A stretch of 64,000 nt of DNA from an uncultured Cellulophaga sp. (GCA_947492955.1 CANLOV010000006.1:124001-188000), one strand, 5' to 3'. Counted from the first letter of the stretch, positions 26,667 to 36,425 are shown. Program-made: numbers and translations. Notes: generated by a model not told the origin, from the sequence alone.

Positions 26667-27188
26667 ATGGAAGAAAACACACCAAAAACAGGAAAGTACG
26701 CTTTAAATTTTGGACTTATACTTGGGGCTGCGGGTTTAATCTTTGGATTAATGTTATATTCTATGGATATGCATTATGACAGAAGTTGGCCTATTCAAGT
26801 TGTAAACTATGTACTTATGGCTGCAGTAATAATTATTGCTATTGCTCAGTTTAAAAAAGCAAACACTAATTTTCTAAAAATAGGAGAAGCTTTAAAAATA
26901 GGAGCAGGAGTTGCTTTAATTGCTGGTATTATAGGGCTTATTTATTTTTTCGTTTTATCAAACATCATAGAACCAGATTATATGGATAAAATGTATGAAC
27001 TTGGAAAAGTGGAAGCAATGGAAAAAAACCCAAATTTAACTGAAGCTCAAATAAATCAAGGGATTGAAATGCAGAAGAATTTTGCCTGGGTTTTCTACCC
27101 AATAGGTTTAATTGTAAATATAATTATAGGGTTAGTTTTTGGGTTAATTGGTGGTCTAATTATGCAAAAACAAAAACCAGCATATTAA
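26667..27188 (+). CDS. DUF4199-family membrane protein
   Basis: A 173-residue protein with four predicted transmembrane helices (about 13-32, 45-60, 75-100 and 140-165) and a charged loop between helices 3 and 4 (EPDYMDKMYELGKVEAMEKNPNLTEAQINQGIEMQ). This is the Bacteroidota DUF4199 arrangement. Function unknown. A glycosyltransferase gene follows on the same strand after 40 bp, an order common in flavobacteria. Confidence 0.85.
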   Translation: MEENTPKTGKYALNFGLILGAAGLIFGLMLYSMDMHYDRSWPIQVVNYVLMAAVIIIAIAQFKKANTNFLKIGEALKIGAGVALIAGIIGLIYFFVLSNIIEPDYMDKMYELGKVEAMEKNPNLTEAQINQGIEMQKNFAWVFYPIGLIVNIIIGLVFGLIGGLIMQKQKPAY

Positions 27189-27199
27189 TATGTAATTTG

Positions 27200-27207
27200 T
27201 ACTTTTG
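27200..27207 (+). promoter_or_regulatory. Putative -7 box for the glycosyltransferase gene
   Basis: TACTTTTG matches TAnnTTTG exactly, 22 bp before the ATG at 27229. It overlaps the TTG at 27205, so that TTG cannot be the start if this promoter is used. Confidence 0.5.
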
Positions 27208-27228
27208 AATATATTTCAGAAGTGCACT

Positions 27229-28194
27229 ATGAATTTATCAATAGTAATTCCTTTACTAAACGAAGAAGAATCACTAATAGAACTACATGATTGGATTGTA
27301 AAAGTTATGCAATCCAATCATTTTTCTTATGAAATCATTTTTATAGATGATGGTAGTAATGATAGCTCTTGGGAAATTATTTCAGAACTATCTGTAAAAA
27401 ACTCCAACGTAAAAGGAATTCGTTTTCTAAAAAACTTTGGAAAGTCACAAGCTCTACATGCTGGTTTTAAAAAAGCCGAAGGAGAAGTAATTATAACTAT
27501 GGATGCTGACCTCCAAGATAATCCTGAGGAAATTCCTGAACTATATACTCTAATTAAAAACCAAAATTTAGATTTAGTATCTGGCTGGAAGAAAAAAAGA
27601 TACGATTCTATAATTACAAAAAATATTCCTTCAAAACTTTTTAATTGGGCAGCTAGGAAAACCTCTGGCGTAAAATTAAACGATTTTAATTGCGGACTAA
27701 AAGCTTATAAAAATAAGGTTGTAAAAAGCATAGAAGTATCAGGAGAAATGCACCGCTACATTCCTGTTTTAGCCAAAAATGCTGGTTTTTCTAAAATAGA
27801 GGAAAAAATAGTACAACACCAAGCCAGAAAATATGGCAAAACCAAATTTGGCATGGAACGTTTTATTAATGGTTTTCTAGATTTAATTACCATATGGTTT
27901 GTTTCTAAATTTGGAAAGCGCCCTATGCATTTATTTGGAGCCATGGGAGTTCTTATGTTTATCATTGGTTTTGGATTTGCTTTGTACTTAGGGATAGATA
28001 AATTGATTATAAACAAAACAGGGCGTTTAATTACAGATAGGCCTCAATTTTATATATCTCTAACTTCCATGGTTTTAGGAACACAATTATTTTTAGCTGG
28101 TTTTTTAGGTGAAATAATAGTACGTTCCAGAAAAAACGAAACTAGATATACTATTGCTGAAGAATTAAATATTTCTAATAAACCTGCTTTGTAA
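27229..28194 (+). CDS. Family 2 glycosyltransferase, membrane-associated (dolichyl-phosphate-mannose-synthase-like)
   Basis: Transfers a sugar from a nucleotide donor, probably to a polyprenyl phosphate. The GT2 domain starts at once with SIVIPLLNEEESL, has the metal-binding motif TMDADLQDNPEEI around 85, and continues with FNCGLKAYK and RYIPVLAKNAGF. Two C-terminal transmembrane helices (about 235-260 and 280-305) anchor it. The frame begins at a TTG (27205), but the ATG at 27229 gives the standard N-terminus. It is followed by phosphohexomutase and MsbA-like genes, consistent with a cell-surface glycan or lipid function. Confidence 0.9.
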   Translation: MNLSIVIPLLNEEESLIELHDWIVKVMQSNHFSYEIIFIDDGSNDSSWEIISELSVKNSNVKGIRFLKNFGKSQALHAGFKKAEGEVIITMDADLQDNPEEIPELYTLIKNQNLDLVSGWKKKRYDSIITKNIPSKLFNWAARKTSGVKLNDFNCGLKAYKNKVVKSIEVSGEMHRYIPVLAKNAGFSKIEEKIVQHQARKYGKTKFGMERFINGFLDLITIWFVSKFGKRPMHLFGAMGVLMFIIGFGFALYLGIDKLIINKTGRLITDRPQFYISLTSMVLGTQLFLAGFLGEIIVRSRKNETRYTIAEELNISNKPAL

Positions 28195-28326
28195 AAACAA
28201 GTTAAAGCATAAAAAACTATAACATATTATTTATTCATAATAAGTGCTCTAATATTAATATCATTAATTAGATTAAAACAATATTCTTTGTAATTTTACG
28301 CACTTAAATCTATAAGCCTAAAATAA

Positions 28327-30036
28327 ATGAGTACTTTTTTACTTACCGCTAAAAGTTGGTTAACTGATACCTTTGATACTTCAACCAAATCAGAGATTGA
28401 AAACTTAATACAAAACGATCAAGAAGAACTAAAAGATAGATTTTACAAAAATCTAGAATTTGGTACTGGTGGTATGCGTGGTGTTATGGGTGTAGGTACA
28501 AATAGAATTAACAAATATACACTTGGAAAAAACACCCAAGGTCTTAGCAATTATTTAAAAAAGGTTTACAGTAACGAAGATATTAAAGTCGTTATTGCGT
28601 ATGATTGCCGTAATAATAGTGATACATTAGCCAAAACAGTAGCAGAAGTATTTGCTGCAAATGGAATTAAAGTTTTCTTATTTTCAGAATTAAGAACCAC
28701 TCCTGCATTATCTTTCGCTGTAAAACATTTAAACTGTCATGCTGGTATTGTTTTAACAGCATCTCATAACCCTCCTGAATATAATGGATATAAGGTATAT
28801 TGGACAGATGGTGGACAAATTGTTCCTCCAGAAGATGGAGCAATTATTGCAGAAATAAACAACCTTGAGTTTAAGGATATTAATTTTAATGCTGATGAAA
28901 GTTTAATAGAATTAATTGATACTGAAGTTGATGAAGCTTTTATAAATACTTCTGTTAAAAACGGAAGCTTTAATGCAAAAGGAAAAGACGATTTTAAAAT
29001 AGTTTTTACTTCATTGCATGGTACCTCTATAACTGCTATTCCAGAGGTATTAAAACGTGCTGGTTACAATAATGTTACCATCATAGAAGAACAAGCTAAG
29101 CCAGATGGTAACTTCCCAACTGTTGTTTCTCCAAACCCTGAAGAACCAGAAGCGCTTACCTTAGCAATAAAAAAAGCAGAAGAAATTGGAGCCGACATGG
29201 TTGTAGGTACCGACCCTGATAGTGATCGTTTAGGAATTGCCGTTAGAAATCCAGAAGGAAAAATAGAATTATTAAATGGTAACCAAACCATGATATTAAT
29301 GACTAAATTTCTTTTAGACCAACGCAAACAAAAAGGTTTTAAAGGCAACGAGTTTATTGCAAGTACAATTGTTTCTACACCAATGATGAGCCAATTAGCT
29401 AAAGCTTATGGCGTAGAGTGCAAAACTTCTTTAACTGGCTTTAAATGGATTGGTAAAATGATTAAAGATTTCCCTAATCAAGATTTTGTTGGTGGTGGTG
29501 AAGAAAGTTTTGGTTTTATGGTAGGCGATTTTGTACGAGATAAAGATGCAGTAACCTCTACCCTATTAGCATGTGAAATTGCTGCTAATGCAAAAGCAAA
29601 TGAAAGCTCTTTCTATAAAGATTTAATTGCTTGTTATGCAGATTATGGTTTATATAAAGAAAAATTAATTTCGATTACCAAAAAAGGAATGTCTGGAGCA
29701 GAAGAAATTAAACAAATGCTAATAGACTTTAAAGAAAACCCAGTTGCATCTATTGCTGGTTCTAAAGTAAAATGGATAGAAGATTACAATACATCTATTG
29801 CTAAAAATATAATTTCTGGTGAAGAAAAAACAATTGATTTACCAAAATCTAATGTACTTATTTACGAAACAGAAGATGGTACAAGAGTAGCTGCAAGACC
29901 TAGTGGTACTGAACCAAAAATAAAATTTTATATAAGCACCAATACTACTTTAGATAATGTTAGTAACTTTAAAACTATTGAAGCACAAGTAGACGCTAAA
30001 ATTGATACCATTTTAGCCGAATTGAAATTAAATTAA
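28327..30036 (+). CDS. Phospho-sugar mutase (phosphoglucomutase/phosphomannomutase family)
   Basis: Interconverts hexose 1- and 6-phosphates through a phosphoserine. The active-site loop TASHNPPEYNGYK (Ser near residue 146) follows the long PGM2-like N-terminal region with FGTGGMRGVMG. The metal loop is GTDPDSDRLG around 295, the sugar-binding loop GGGEESFGFM around 390, and the phosphate-binding RPSGTEPKIKFY near 530. The 569-residue length is typical of the PGM2/PgcA-like branch. Its stop codon overlaps the ATG of the ABC transporter gene (TAATG), so they are co-translated. Confidence 0.93.
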   Translation: MSTFLLTAKSWLTDTFDTSTKSEIENLIQNDQEELKDRFYKNLEFGTGGMRGVMGVGTNRINKYTLGKNTQGLSNYLKKVYSNEDIKVVIAYDCRNNSDTLAKTVAEVFAANGIKVFLFSELRTTPALSFAVKHLNCHAGIVLTASHNPPEYNGYKVYWTDGGQIVPPEDGAIIAEINNLEFKDINFNADESLIELIDTEVDEAFINTSVKNGSFNAKGKDDFKIVFTSLHGTSITAIPEVLKRAGYNNVTIIEEQAKPDGNFPTVVSPNPEEPEALTLAIKKAEEIGADMVVGTDPDSDRLGIAVRNPEGKIELLNGNQTMILMTKFLLDQRKQKGFKGNEFIASTIVSTPMMSQLAKAYGVECKTSLTGFKWIGKMIKDFPNQDFVGGGEESFGFMVGDFVRDKDAVTSTLLACEIAANAKANESSFYKDLIACYADYGLYKEKLISITKKGMSGAEEIKQMLIDFKENPVASIAGSKVKWIEDYNTSIAKNIISGEEKTIDLPKSNVLIYETEDGTRVAARPSGTEPKIKFYISTNTTLDNVSNFKTIEAQVDAKIDTILAELKLN

Positions 30037-31862
30037 TGGAGTATTTTAAAAAAATTCTTCGTTTTGCTAAGCCTTATAAAGGGTATGCAATCCTAAATAT
30101 TATTGCAAACATTTTTTATGCTCTGTTTGCTACACTAGCAATGGTTTCTCTATTTCCTATGCTAGCAGTTTTATTTAAACAAACAGAGCCTGTTTATGTT
30201 AAACCTATTTGGGAAGGTTTTGTACATGCGAAAGATTATATTTTAGAATATTTAAACTACTTTGTTACCGCAAAATCCAAAGAAGATAATGGAAATCCAT
30301 TAGTTTTTATGGTAGGACTAGTAATATCTATGTTCTTTCTTAAGAATTTATTTAGCTATTTAGCTATGTACTTTATTACATTTTTACGTAATGGTGTATT
30401 AAAAGATTTAAGAAATGCTTTATATAAAAAAACAGTTAACCTGCCGTTATCATATTATTCTGAAAAAAGAAAAGGAGACACTATTGCCAGAATTACTACA
30501 GATGTTTTAGAAATTCAACATTCTTTTCTTTCTATTTTAGAATTAATTGTTAGAGAACCCTTAACAATTATTTTTACACTTATAGCTATGCTTTCTATAA
30601 GTGTTAAGCTAACGGTTTTTGTTTTTATTTTTTTACCTATATCTGGTTTTTTAATTTCATTAATTGGCAAATCCTTAAAAAGAAAATCTGATAAAGTTCA
30701 AAAAGAACAAGGTACATTTTTATCTATATTAGATGAAACATTAGGAGGCTTACGAGTTATTAAAGCTTTTAATGCTGAATCTAAATTTGATACTACATTT
30801 AAGAATTCTACACATCGCTTTTTTAAATTTTCTAATAGTTTACTAAACCGACAAAATTTAGCATCGCCAACTAGTGAGTTTTTTGGTATTGCTGCTATTG
30901 GTATTATTCTATGGTTTGGAGGGCAGATGGTTTTAGTAGAAAAAAGCCTAAAACCCGAATTATTTATTACATACATGGGGCTAGCCTACCAAATTTTAAC
31001 TCCTGCAAAAGCAATTAGTAAAGCTTCTTATGGTGTAAAAAAAGGAAATGCAGCAGCAGAACGTGTTTTAGAAATATTAGAAACTGAAAATCCAATCTCG
31101 GAAAAAGAAAATGCCCTTAATAAAGATACTTTCGAGACTAACATCGTATTAAACAACATATCTTTTAAATACCAAGATGATTATGTTTTACAGGACTTTA
31201 GTTTAACTGTCCCTAAAGGACATACTGTTGCTTTAGTTGGGCAATCTGGTAGTGGAAAAAGCACTATAGCAAACCTAGTAACTCGTTTTTACGATGTTAA
31301 CAAAGGAGAAATACAAATAGATGGCGAAAATATTAAAGACCTTACTAAAAAATCGCTTCGCGGTTTAATGGGGTTAGTTACGCAAGATTCTATTTTATTT
31401 AACAATACTGTAAAAAACAATATTGGCTTAGGAAAGGAAAATGCTTCAGAAGAAGAAATTATAGCTGCTGCAAAAATTGCCAATGCCCATGAGTTTATTA
31501 CAAATTTACCAGATGGATATAATACTAACATTGGGGATAGTGGTAACAAATTAAGTGGCGGACAAAAACAACGTTTATCTATCGCTAGAGCTGTATTAAA
31601 AAACCCTCCTATTATGATTTTAGACGAGGCAACCTCAGCATTAGATACAGAAAGTGAACGTTTAGTACAAGATGCACTAGAAAAAATGATGCAAAACAGA
31701 ACATCTATTGTTATTGCCCATAGATTATCTACTATACAAACCGCTGATACTATTGTAGTATTACAAAAGGGTAAAATTGTAGAACAAGGTTCTCACAACG
31801 AACTTTTAGCTAGTAATGGCGTCTACAAAAAGCTAGTAAACATGCAGTCTTTTGAAACTTAA
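30036..31862 (+). CDS. ABC exporter, fused permease-ATPase (MsbA-like)
   Basis: A 608-residue half-transporter: six transmembrane helices in residues about 15-330, then a nucleotide-binding domain with Walker A GQSGSGKST around 402, Q-loop VTQDSILF, signature LSGGQKQRLSIARA around 505, Walker B MILDEATSALD around 527 and the switch His in IVIAHRLSTI. The insertion near residues 50-95, before the second helix, is common in Bacteroidota homologues. Lipid A core flippase (MsbA) is the nearest known role; the exact cargo is inference. Confidence 0.93.
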   Translation: MEYFKKILRFAKPYKGYAILNIIANIFYALFATLAMVSLFPMLAVLFKQTEPVYVKPIWEGFVHAKDYILEYLNYFVTAKSKEDNGNPLVFMVGLVISMFFLKNLFSYLAMYFITFLRNGVLKDLRNALYKKTVNLPLSYYSEKRKGDTIARITTDVLEIQHSFLSILELIVREPLTIIFTLIAMLSISVKLTVFVFIFLPISGFLISLIGKSLKRKSDKVQKEQGTFLSILDETLGGLRVIKAFNAESKFDTTFKNSTHRFFKFSNSLLNRQNLASPTSEFFGIAAIGIILWFGGQMVLVEKSLKPELFITYMGLAYQILTPAKAISKASYGVKKGNAAAERVLEILETENPISEKENALNKDTFETNIVLNNISFKYQDDYVLQDFSLTVPKGHTVALVGQSGSGKSTIANLVTRFYDVNKGEIQIDGENIKDLTKKSLRGLMGLVTQDSILFNNTVKNNIGLGKENASEEEIIAAAKIANAHEFITNLPDGYNTNIGDSGNKLSGGQKQRLSIARAVLKNPPIMILDEATSALDTESERLVQDALEKMMQNRTSIVIAHRLSTIQTADTIVVLQKGKIVEQGSHNELLASNGVYKKLVNMQSFET

Positions 31863-31979
31863 AGTCTAATTTCTAAAAAAAGACAATTCTTTTAAATCCA
31901 TAAGTTAAATTCATACGTAATTTTATTATAATATTTACGTTATATATAATTCAATCAATAATATCTAATTTGAAAAATT

Positions 31980-33002
31980 ATGAAAAAAATCCTTTTAAGT
32001 CTATCATTTATTGCACTTCTATTTTCTTGTAGTTCAAATGATAGCGATGAATCCAAAAATAACAATGAAGATTTAAACGCTGTTGTTGTAGAAAAATCTA
32101 TAAATATAGAAGGAGCAACAAAAAAAACAGGAACTCCTCCTGCTTCTAATGGAGATTTAAGTTTTTCAACTAAAGCATCTGTGGCAAATGTAGAAGAAGG
32201 TTTTTTTATTGAAATAGATACTCAAGATGATATTGATGGAGTATACATTCAATTATTAGATGAAAACAAAAACCCTGTAGACAACTATATTGATGTTCCT
32301 GCTACTAGTTTTGTAAATACTGATGGTATTATAGAACCAAACTTTGGTGCTGGCGCTACTAATAAAACTAAAAAAGTTGATGATGATGCTGATTTAATAG
32401 ATGTAGATTTTGATATTGATTTAGCTCCAGGTGAATTTTGTTATTTTATCTGTGTTTATGATGAAGAAACTGGTTATGTAAGTGCCCCTACAGAAATTTG
32501 TGTTACAGTAATAGATTGGGGTGGAAATAATGATTTTGCTGGGACATGGATTCCTAACCCAGATGAAGATGGCAACGATTTTTCTGATAATTGTATAGAG
32601 TTTAATGAATTTTACCCAGCAATAGAATGTAATAATGGTACAGAATTTCAGCCTGAAGGTGAAATATGTTTTAATTATTTATTTGAATTAGATTTAGAAA
32701 CATCAGGTGATTTTGTTTATGATATTGCTTGGGATTACAAAACACTAGATATTATTAATTCTCAAGAACAGTGTACTACTGTTTTTGAAAATATTAACTA
32801 TGACTTTTCTTATCATGGAAAATGGTCTTACGATGCTTCTACTAAAATATTAACTTTAGTTCTTAATGCAATAACTTTTGAAGGAGAAACAATACCTTAC
32901 GAAGAAGGTCTATTATTATACTCTGATATAGCAACTGTAGAAGACGGAGAATTAGTTCTTGGAGACGATGATTTTATAAATCAGTATTTCATTAGAAAAT
33001 AA
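31980..33002 (+). CDS. Acidic lipoprotein, unknown function
   Basis: A 340-residue lipoprotein with lipobox ALLFSCSS (Cys17). A low-complexity acidic spacer follows (SNDSDESKNNNEDLN). The mature chain is strongly acidic and predicted all-beta. Its second half contains paired Cys residues (FCYFICVYD, NCIEFNEFYPAIECNN, EQCTTVF), which would suit disulfides in an extracytoplasmic domain. I do not recognise a family, though the lipocalin-like C-terminus (FAGTWIP, HGKWSYDASTKILTLV) is suggestive. A clear terminator follows. Confidence 0.75.
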   Translation: MKKILLSLSFIALLFSCSSNDSDESKNNNEDLNAVVVEKSINIEGATKKTGTPPASNGDLSFSTKASVANVEEGFFIEIDTQDDIDGVYIQLLDENKNPVDNYIDVPATSFVNTDGIIEPNFGAGATNKTKKVDDDADLIDVDFDIDLAPGEFCYFICVYDEETGYVSAPTEICVTVIDWGGNNDFAGTWIPNPDEDGNDFSDNCIEFNEFYPAIECNNGTEFQPEGEICFNYLFELDLETSGDFVYDIAWDYKTLDIINSQEQCTTVFENINYDFSYHGKWSYDASTKILTLVLNAITFEGETIPYEEGLLLYSDIATVEDGELVLGDDDFINQYFIRK

Positions 33003-33022
33003 ACAAATACTAAATAATTATG

Positions 33023-33050
33023 AAAGCCGAAACGTTAGTGTTTCGGCTTT
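33023..33050 (+). terminator. Terminator after the acidic lipoprotein gene
   Basis: An 11-bp perfect stem (33023-33033 with 33040-33050, 6-base loop), then further T to give a run of about ten. It separates the lipoprotein from the sigma-factor operon. Confidence 0.92.
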
Positions 33051-33142
33051 TTTTTTGTTTTTAACCTTAATTATTAAATAAAGAACAATTAAACCTTTTC
33101 TTTTTACTAAAGTCTTACCTTTAAATTAAATAGCATCTTAAT

Positions 33143-33685
33143 TTGTTTAACGAAGACAACTTAGTACAACAATTAAAAACAAAAGAAACTCAGGCTAAAG
33201 CTTTTGAAGTGCTTATAAACACTTATAAAGAACGCTTATACTGGCATGTACGTAGAATTGTACTAAATCATAACGATGCAGACGATGTATTACAAAACAC
33301 GTTTATTAAAATATATAGAAATATAGATAAATTTAAAGGCGACAGTAAGCTATATTCTTGGATGTATCGTATTGCTACTAATGAATCCCTAACTTTTTTA
33401 AAAGTAAAATCTAAAAAGCTAGGTATAAACAGTGAAGAATTACAAATTAAAATAGCTCATAATTTACAAGCAGATATCTATTTTGAGGGAGATGAGATTC
33501 AGTTAAAATTACAAAAAGCGATTGCTACATTGCCCGAAAAACAAAAACTAGTATTTAACATGAAATATTTTAATGAAATGAAGTATGAAGAAATATCAGA
33601 AGTGTTAGAGACAAGTGTAGGCGCTCTAAAAGCATCCTATCATATAGCAGCAAAAAAAATAGAAACGTATTTAAAAACAAATTAA
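33143..33685 (+). CDS. ECF-type RNA polymerase sigma factor
   Basis: A 180-residue sigma factor with region 2 (ERLYWHVRRIVLNHNDADDVLQNTFIKIYRNIDKFKGDSKLYSWMYRIATNESL) and region 4 (LPEKQKLVFNMKYFNEMKYEEISEVLETSVGALKASYHIAAKKIE). The only start available is TTG at 33143, because the frame has a stop directly upstream. A TACCTTTA element at 33116-33123 is close to the -7 consensus, so transcription would begin just before the start codon. It leads a three-gene operon with a membrane protein and a Spy-like protein. Confidence 0.93.
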   Translation: MFNEDNLVQQLKTKETQAKAFEVLINTYKERLYWHVRRIVLNHNDADDVLQNTFIKIYRNIDKFKGDSKLYSWMYRIATNESLTFLKVKSKKLGINSEELQIKIAHNLQADIYFEGDEIQLKLQKAIATLPEKQKLVFNMKYFNEMKYEEISEVLETSVGALKASYHIAAKKIETYLKTN

Positions 33686-33718
33686 ACCTTTTAAAACACT
33701 GATAGTCAAACTATAGTA

Positions 33719-34240
33719 ATGAAAAAGACAAGTAAACATAAAGATTTTAAGGTACCTAAAGATTACTTTAACAGTTTTACTTCTAAGTTATTTAATAAAA
33801 TAGCTGAAGAAGAAACTATTAGCATACCAAAAAATAATAGTTTTAAAACTCCTGAAGACTACTTTACAAATTTAGACAGCTCTATTTTAAAAAAGATAGC
33901 TGATGTTGAAAAAACTAAAGTAATTCCCTTAAAATCTTATAAAAAATATTATTATGCGGCTATTGGCATTGCTGCTTGTGTATTACTCTTAGTTAAATTT
34001 AATTTAAATAAGAGTACAACTATTACTTTTGATGCGGTTACTAATTCTGAAATAGAAACCTATTTTGATATTAATGATGTTGGTTTAACCTCATACGAAA
34101 TAGCAGAAGTTATACCTGTACATGAATTAGATATGAATGATATTTTATCAAAAAATTTAAAAGAAGAAAACATCCTAGATTATTTAGATAATAATATGGA
34201 AGATTATGAAGAATTAAACTTACAATACAATGAATATTAA
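33719..34240 (+). CDS. Single-pass membrane protein, candidate anti-sigma factor
   Basis: A 173-residue protein whose N-terminal cytosolic part has two copies of a short motif, FKVPKDYFNSF...KLFNKIAEEE at about 9-35 and FKTPEDYFTNL...SILKKIADVE at about 42-66. A transmembrane helix follows (about 78-96, YYYAAIGIAACVLLLVKF) and then an acidic outer part. Its place, 33 bp after an ECF sigma gene, and its topology fit an anti-sigma factor, though it has no recognised ZAS domain or His-Cys zinc motif. The downstream gene overlaps it by 11 bp. Confidence 0.75.
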   Translation: MKKTSKHKDFKVPKDYFNSFTSKLFNKIAEEETISIPKNNSFKTPEDYFTNLDSSILKKIADVEKTKVIPLKSYKKYYYAAIGIAACVLLLVKFNLNKSTTITFDAVTNSEIETYFDINDVGLTSYEIAEVIPVHELDMNDILSKNLKEENILDYLDNNMEDYEELNLQYNEY

Positions 34241-34682
34241 AAATATACTCGCCACACTACTACTCGTATTATGTAGCATACCTATAATTGCACAACATAA
34301 ACCCAATAGAGAAAAAATAAAAACCCTAAAAACAGCTTTTATAACAGAGCGTATAAACTTATCTAGTAAAGAAGCTGAAGCTTTTTGGCCTATTTATAAT
34401 GTATATGAAGATAAAAGGAATGCCTTACACAAAAAAGAGCGTAAAAATATTCATAGTAAACTAAAAGATATCGCTATAATTTCTGAAGAAGAAGCTAGTG
34501 GTTTACTTGTAAAGCACGCTAACTTACAAGAAGAAAAACATAAATTAAACAGTCTATTTATTAAAGAAATAAGCACTGTAATTTCTGCAAAAAAAACAAT
34601 ACAATTATTAAAAGCAGAAAAAGATTTTAGAAGAGAATTAATTAAAATACACCGAGAAAGAAGAATGGGAGAAAGAAAGTAG
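34230..34682 (+). CDS. Spy/CpxP-like exported protein (sensor of ECF sigma, putative)
   Basis: A 150-residue protein with a cleavable signal peptide (cut likely after IIAQ, residue 20 or 21). The mature chain is entirely helical and very basic, with the pattern LKTAFITERINLSSKEAEAFWPIYNVYEDKR that resembles the LTxxQ-containing Spy/CpxP family used in envelope stress sensing. It closes the sigma operon, so a feedback or sensing role for the sigma/anti-sigma pair is inferred. Confidence 0.75.
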   Translation: MNIKNILATLLLVLCSIPIIAQHKPNREKIKTLKTAFITERINLSSKEAEAFWPIYNVYEDKRNALHKKERKNIHSKLKDIAIISEEEASGLLVKHANLQEEKHKLNSLFIKEISTVISAKKTIQLLKAEKDFRRELIKIHRERRMGERK

Positions 34683-34693
34683 TAATCGCGTTC

Positions 34694-35443
34694 TTAATAG
34701 TCTAGCGCTTTTAGTATTGTATTAGCAATTATATTGTGTCCTTTTTTATTAGGGTGTATAGGGTCTTTATCGTAAGCTACACTTCTATTATTAGATAATG
34801 GCGTGTATATATCTATTATTTTACCAACACTAGAATGCCTTGTCTGTTCTATTATTGTTTTAAACTTAGTAATTACTTCTTTATCGTAATTAGGATAAGG
34901 TTGTTGCCATGTGTATGGTAAACTCTTGTCTCTTTCCTTTGAGTTATATGATATAAATGCTAATGGAGGTGGCGTTAATAATATTGCTTTTGCTTTATAT
35001 TTAGTTACTGCATCTAAAAAACGAAGAATTCCTTTCTTATACAAAGTATCATTCTCAGGATTAGGGGCTTGGTAAATTCCACAATTTATACCGTATGAAA
35101 AAAAGTATATATCTGCTCTTGTTTTTTGTAAAACAGCATCTAACCTAGAGAAAAGAAAAGGCCTTGGCCCTGGATGTGTTTCTTCGGTTAAACCAGTAAT
35201 AGTTTCTCCGCTTAATCCAAGATTTACAAATTTAAGAGCCAAATCTGGATAATTTTCATCAAAATAAGCTTGTAACTTTTCTACATACCCATTTTTACCA
35301 GCGTGTGTAATACTATCTCCTATACAGCCTACAACCTGACCTTTTTTAAATCTAAACACACTAGAAGAGCTACAAGATGGCATTAAACTGATTCCTATAG
35401 AACCTAATAACACCCCTTTTATAAAATCTCTCCTTTTATTCAT
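34694..35443 (-). CDS. SGNH/GDSL hydrolase, exported
   Basis: A 249-residue esterase-like protein. Block I is VVGCIGDSITHAG with the catalytic Ser near residue 44, the Gly block is around LGLSGETITG, the Asn is in FFSYGINCGIY, and DPIHPNKKGH near the end holds the Asp and His. The N-terminus reads MNKRRDFIKGVLLGS, a twin-arginine-type signal, followed by a lipobox-like LMPSC, so it may be a Tat-exported lipoprotein. It starts 6 bp after the purC stop. Substrate may be a carbohydrate ester, unproven. Confidence 0.87.
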   Translation of the reverse strand: MNKRRDFIKGVLLGSIGISLMPSCSSSSVFRFKKGQVVGCIGDSITHAGKNGYVEKLQAYFDENYPDLALKFVNLGLSGETITGLTEETHPGPRPFLFSRLDAVLQKTRADIYFFSYGINCGIYQAPNPENDTLYKKGILRFLDAVTKYKAKAILLTPPPLAFISYNSKERDKSLPYTWQQPYPNYDKEVITKFKTIIEQTRHSSVGKIIDIYTPLSNNRSVAYDKDPIHPNKKGHNIIANTILKALDY

Positions 35444-35449
35444 TTAAAT

Positions 35450-36409
35450 TTACTTTTGACTTTCCAAATAAGCAACAACGTTCTTTTCTATTCGTTCTTC
35501 TATATTAGAAATATCGGCTTTTACAAAAGTTTCTCCTGTAATATTTTCATATAATTCTATATACCTATCAGATACTGTTGTAATATATTCATCGGTCATT
35601 TCTGGCACCGTTTGCCCTTCTAAACCTTGAAAATTATTACTTATTAACCATTGGCGCACAAACTCTTTAGAAAGTTGTTTTTGCGCCTCTCCTTTATCTT
35701 GCCTCTCTTGGTAACCTTCAGCATAAAAATAACGAGACGAATCTGGAGTATGGATTTCATCAATCAATACAATTTTACCGTCTTTTGTTTTTCCAAATTC
35801 ATACTTTGTATCTACTAATATTAAACCTTGTTTAGCAGCAATCTCTGTACCTCTTTGAAACAAAGCCTTTGTATATTTTTCTAATACGATATAATCTTCT
35901 TTTGATACAATTCCTTTAGCTAAAATATCTTCTCTAGAAATATCCTCATCATGGTCTCCCATTTCTGCTTTAGTTGCCGGAGTAATAATTGGTGCCGGAA
36001 ATTTATCGTTCTCTTTCATCCCCTCTGGCATGGCAACACCACACAACATTCTTTTCCCTGCTTTATACTCTCTAGCTGCATGACCAGACATATAACCACG
36101 TATAACCATTTCTACCTTAAACGGTTCACAAGCATAACCAACCGCTACACTAGGGTCTGGCGTAGCTAACAACCAATTAGGCACAATATCTTCTGTTGCT
36201 GCCATCATTTTTGTGGCAATCTGATTTAATATTTGTCCTTTATACGGAATTCCTTTTGGCATTACTACATCAAATGCAGAAAGCCTATCTGTTGCTATCA
36301 TTACTAAAATATCATTTTCTAAATGATATACAGCTCTTACTTTTCCTTTATAAACACTTTTTTGCCCTGGAAAATTAAAATTGGTAGATATAATGGTATT
36401 ATTACTCAT
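35450..36409 (-). CDS. purC: Phosphoribosylaminoimidazole-succinocarboxamide synthase
   Basis: Joins aspartate to CAIR in purine synthesis. The 319-residue form has the ATP-binding start [57 protein letters not shown], and [31 protein letters not shown]. It is longer than the about 240-residue E. coli type and matches the longer eukaryote/Bacteroidota type. It lies 16 bp after phoH and 6 bp before the SGNH hydrolase in one operon. Confidence 0.97.
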   Translation of the reverse strand: MSNNTIISTNFNFPGQKSVYKGKVRAVYHLENDILVMIATDRLSAFDVVMPKGIPYKGQILNQIATKMMAATEDIVPNWLLATPDPSVAVGYACEPFKVEMVIRGYMSGHAAREYKAGKRMLCGVAMPEGMKENDKFPAPIITPATKAEMGDHDEDISREDILAKGIVSKEDYIVLEKYTKALFQRGTEIAAKQGLILVDTKYEFGKTKDGKIVLIDEIHTPDSSRYFYAEGYQERQDKGEAQKQLSKEFVRQWLISNNFQGLEGQTVPEMTDEYITTVSDRYIELYENITGETFVKADISNIEERIEKNVVAYLESQK

Positions 36410-36425
36410 GCTTTTACTGCTATTC

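Noticed and set aside
27205-27228. TTG-started N-terminal extension of the glycosyltransferase
   Set aside because: The TTG lies in the -7 box TACTTTTG; the ATG at 27229 gives the normal GT2 start.
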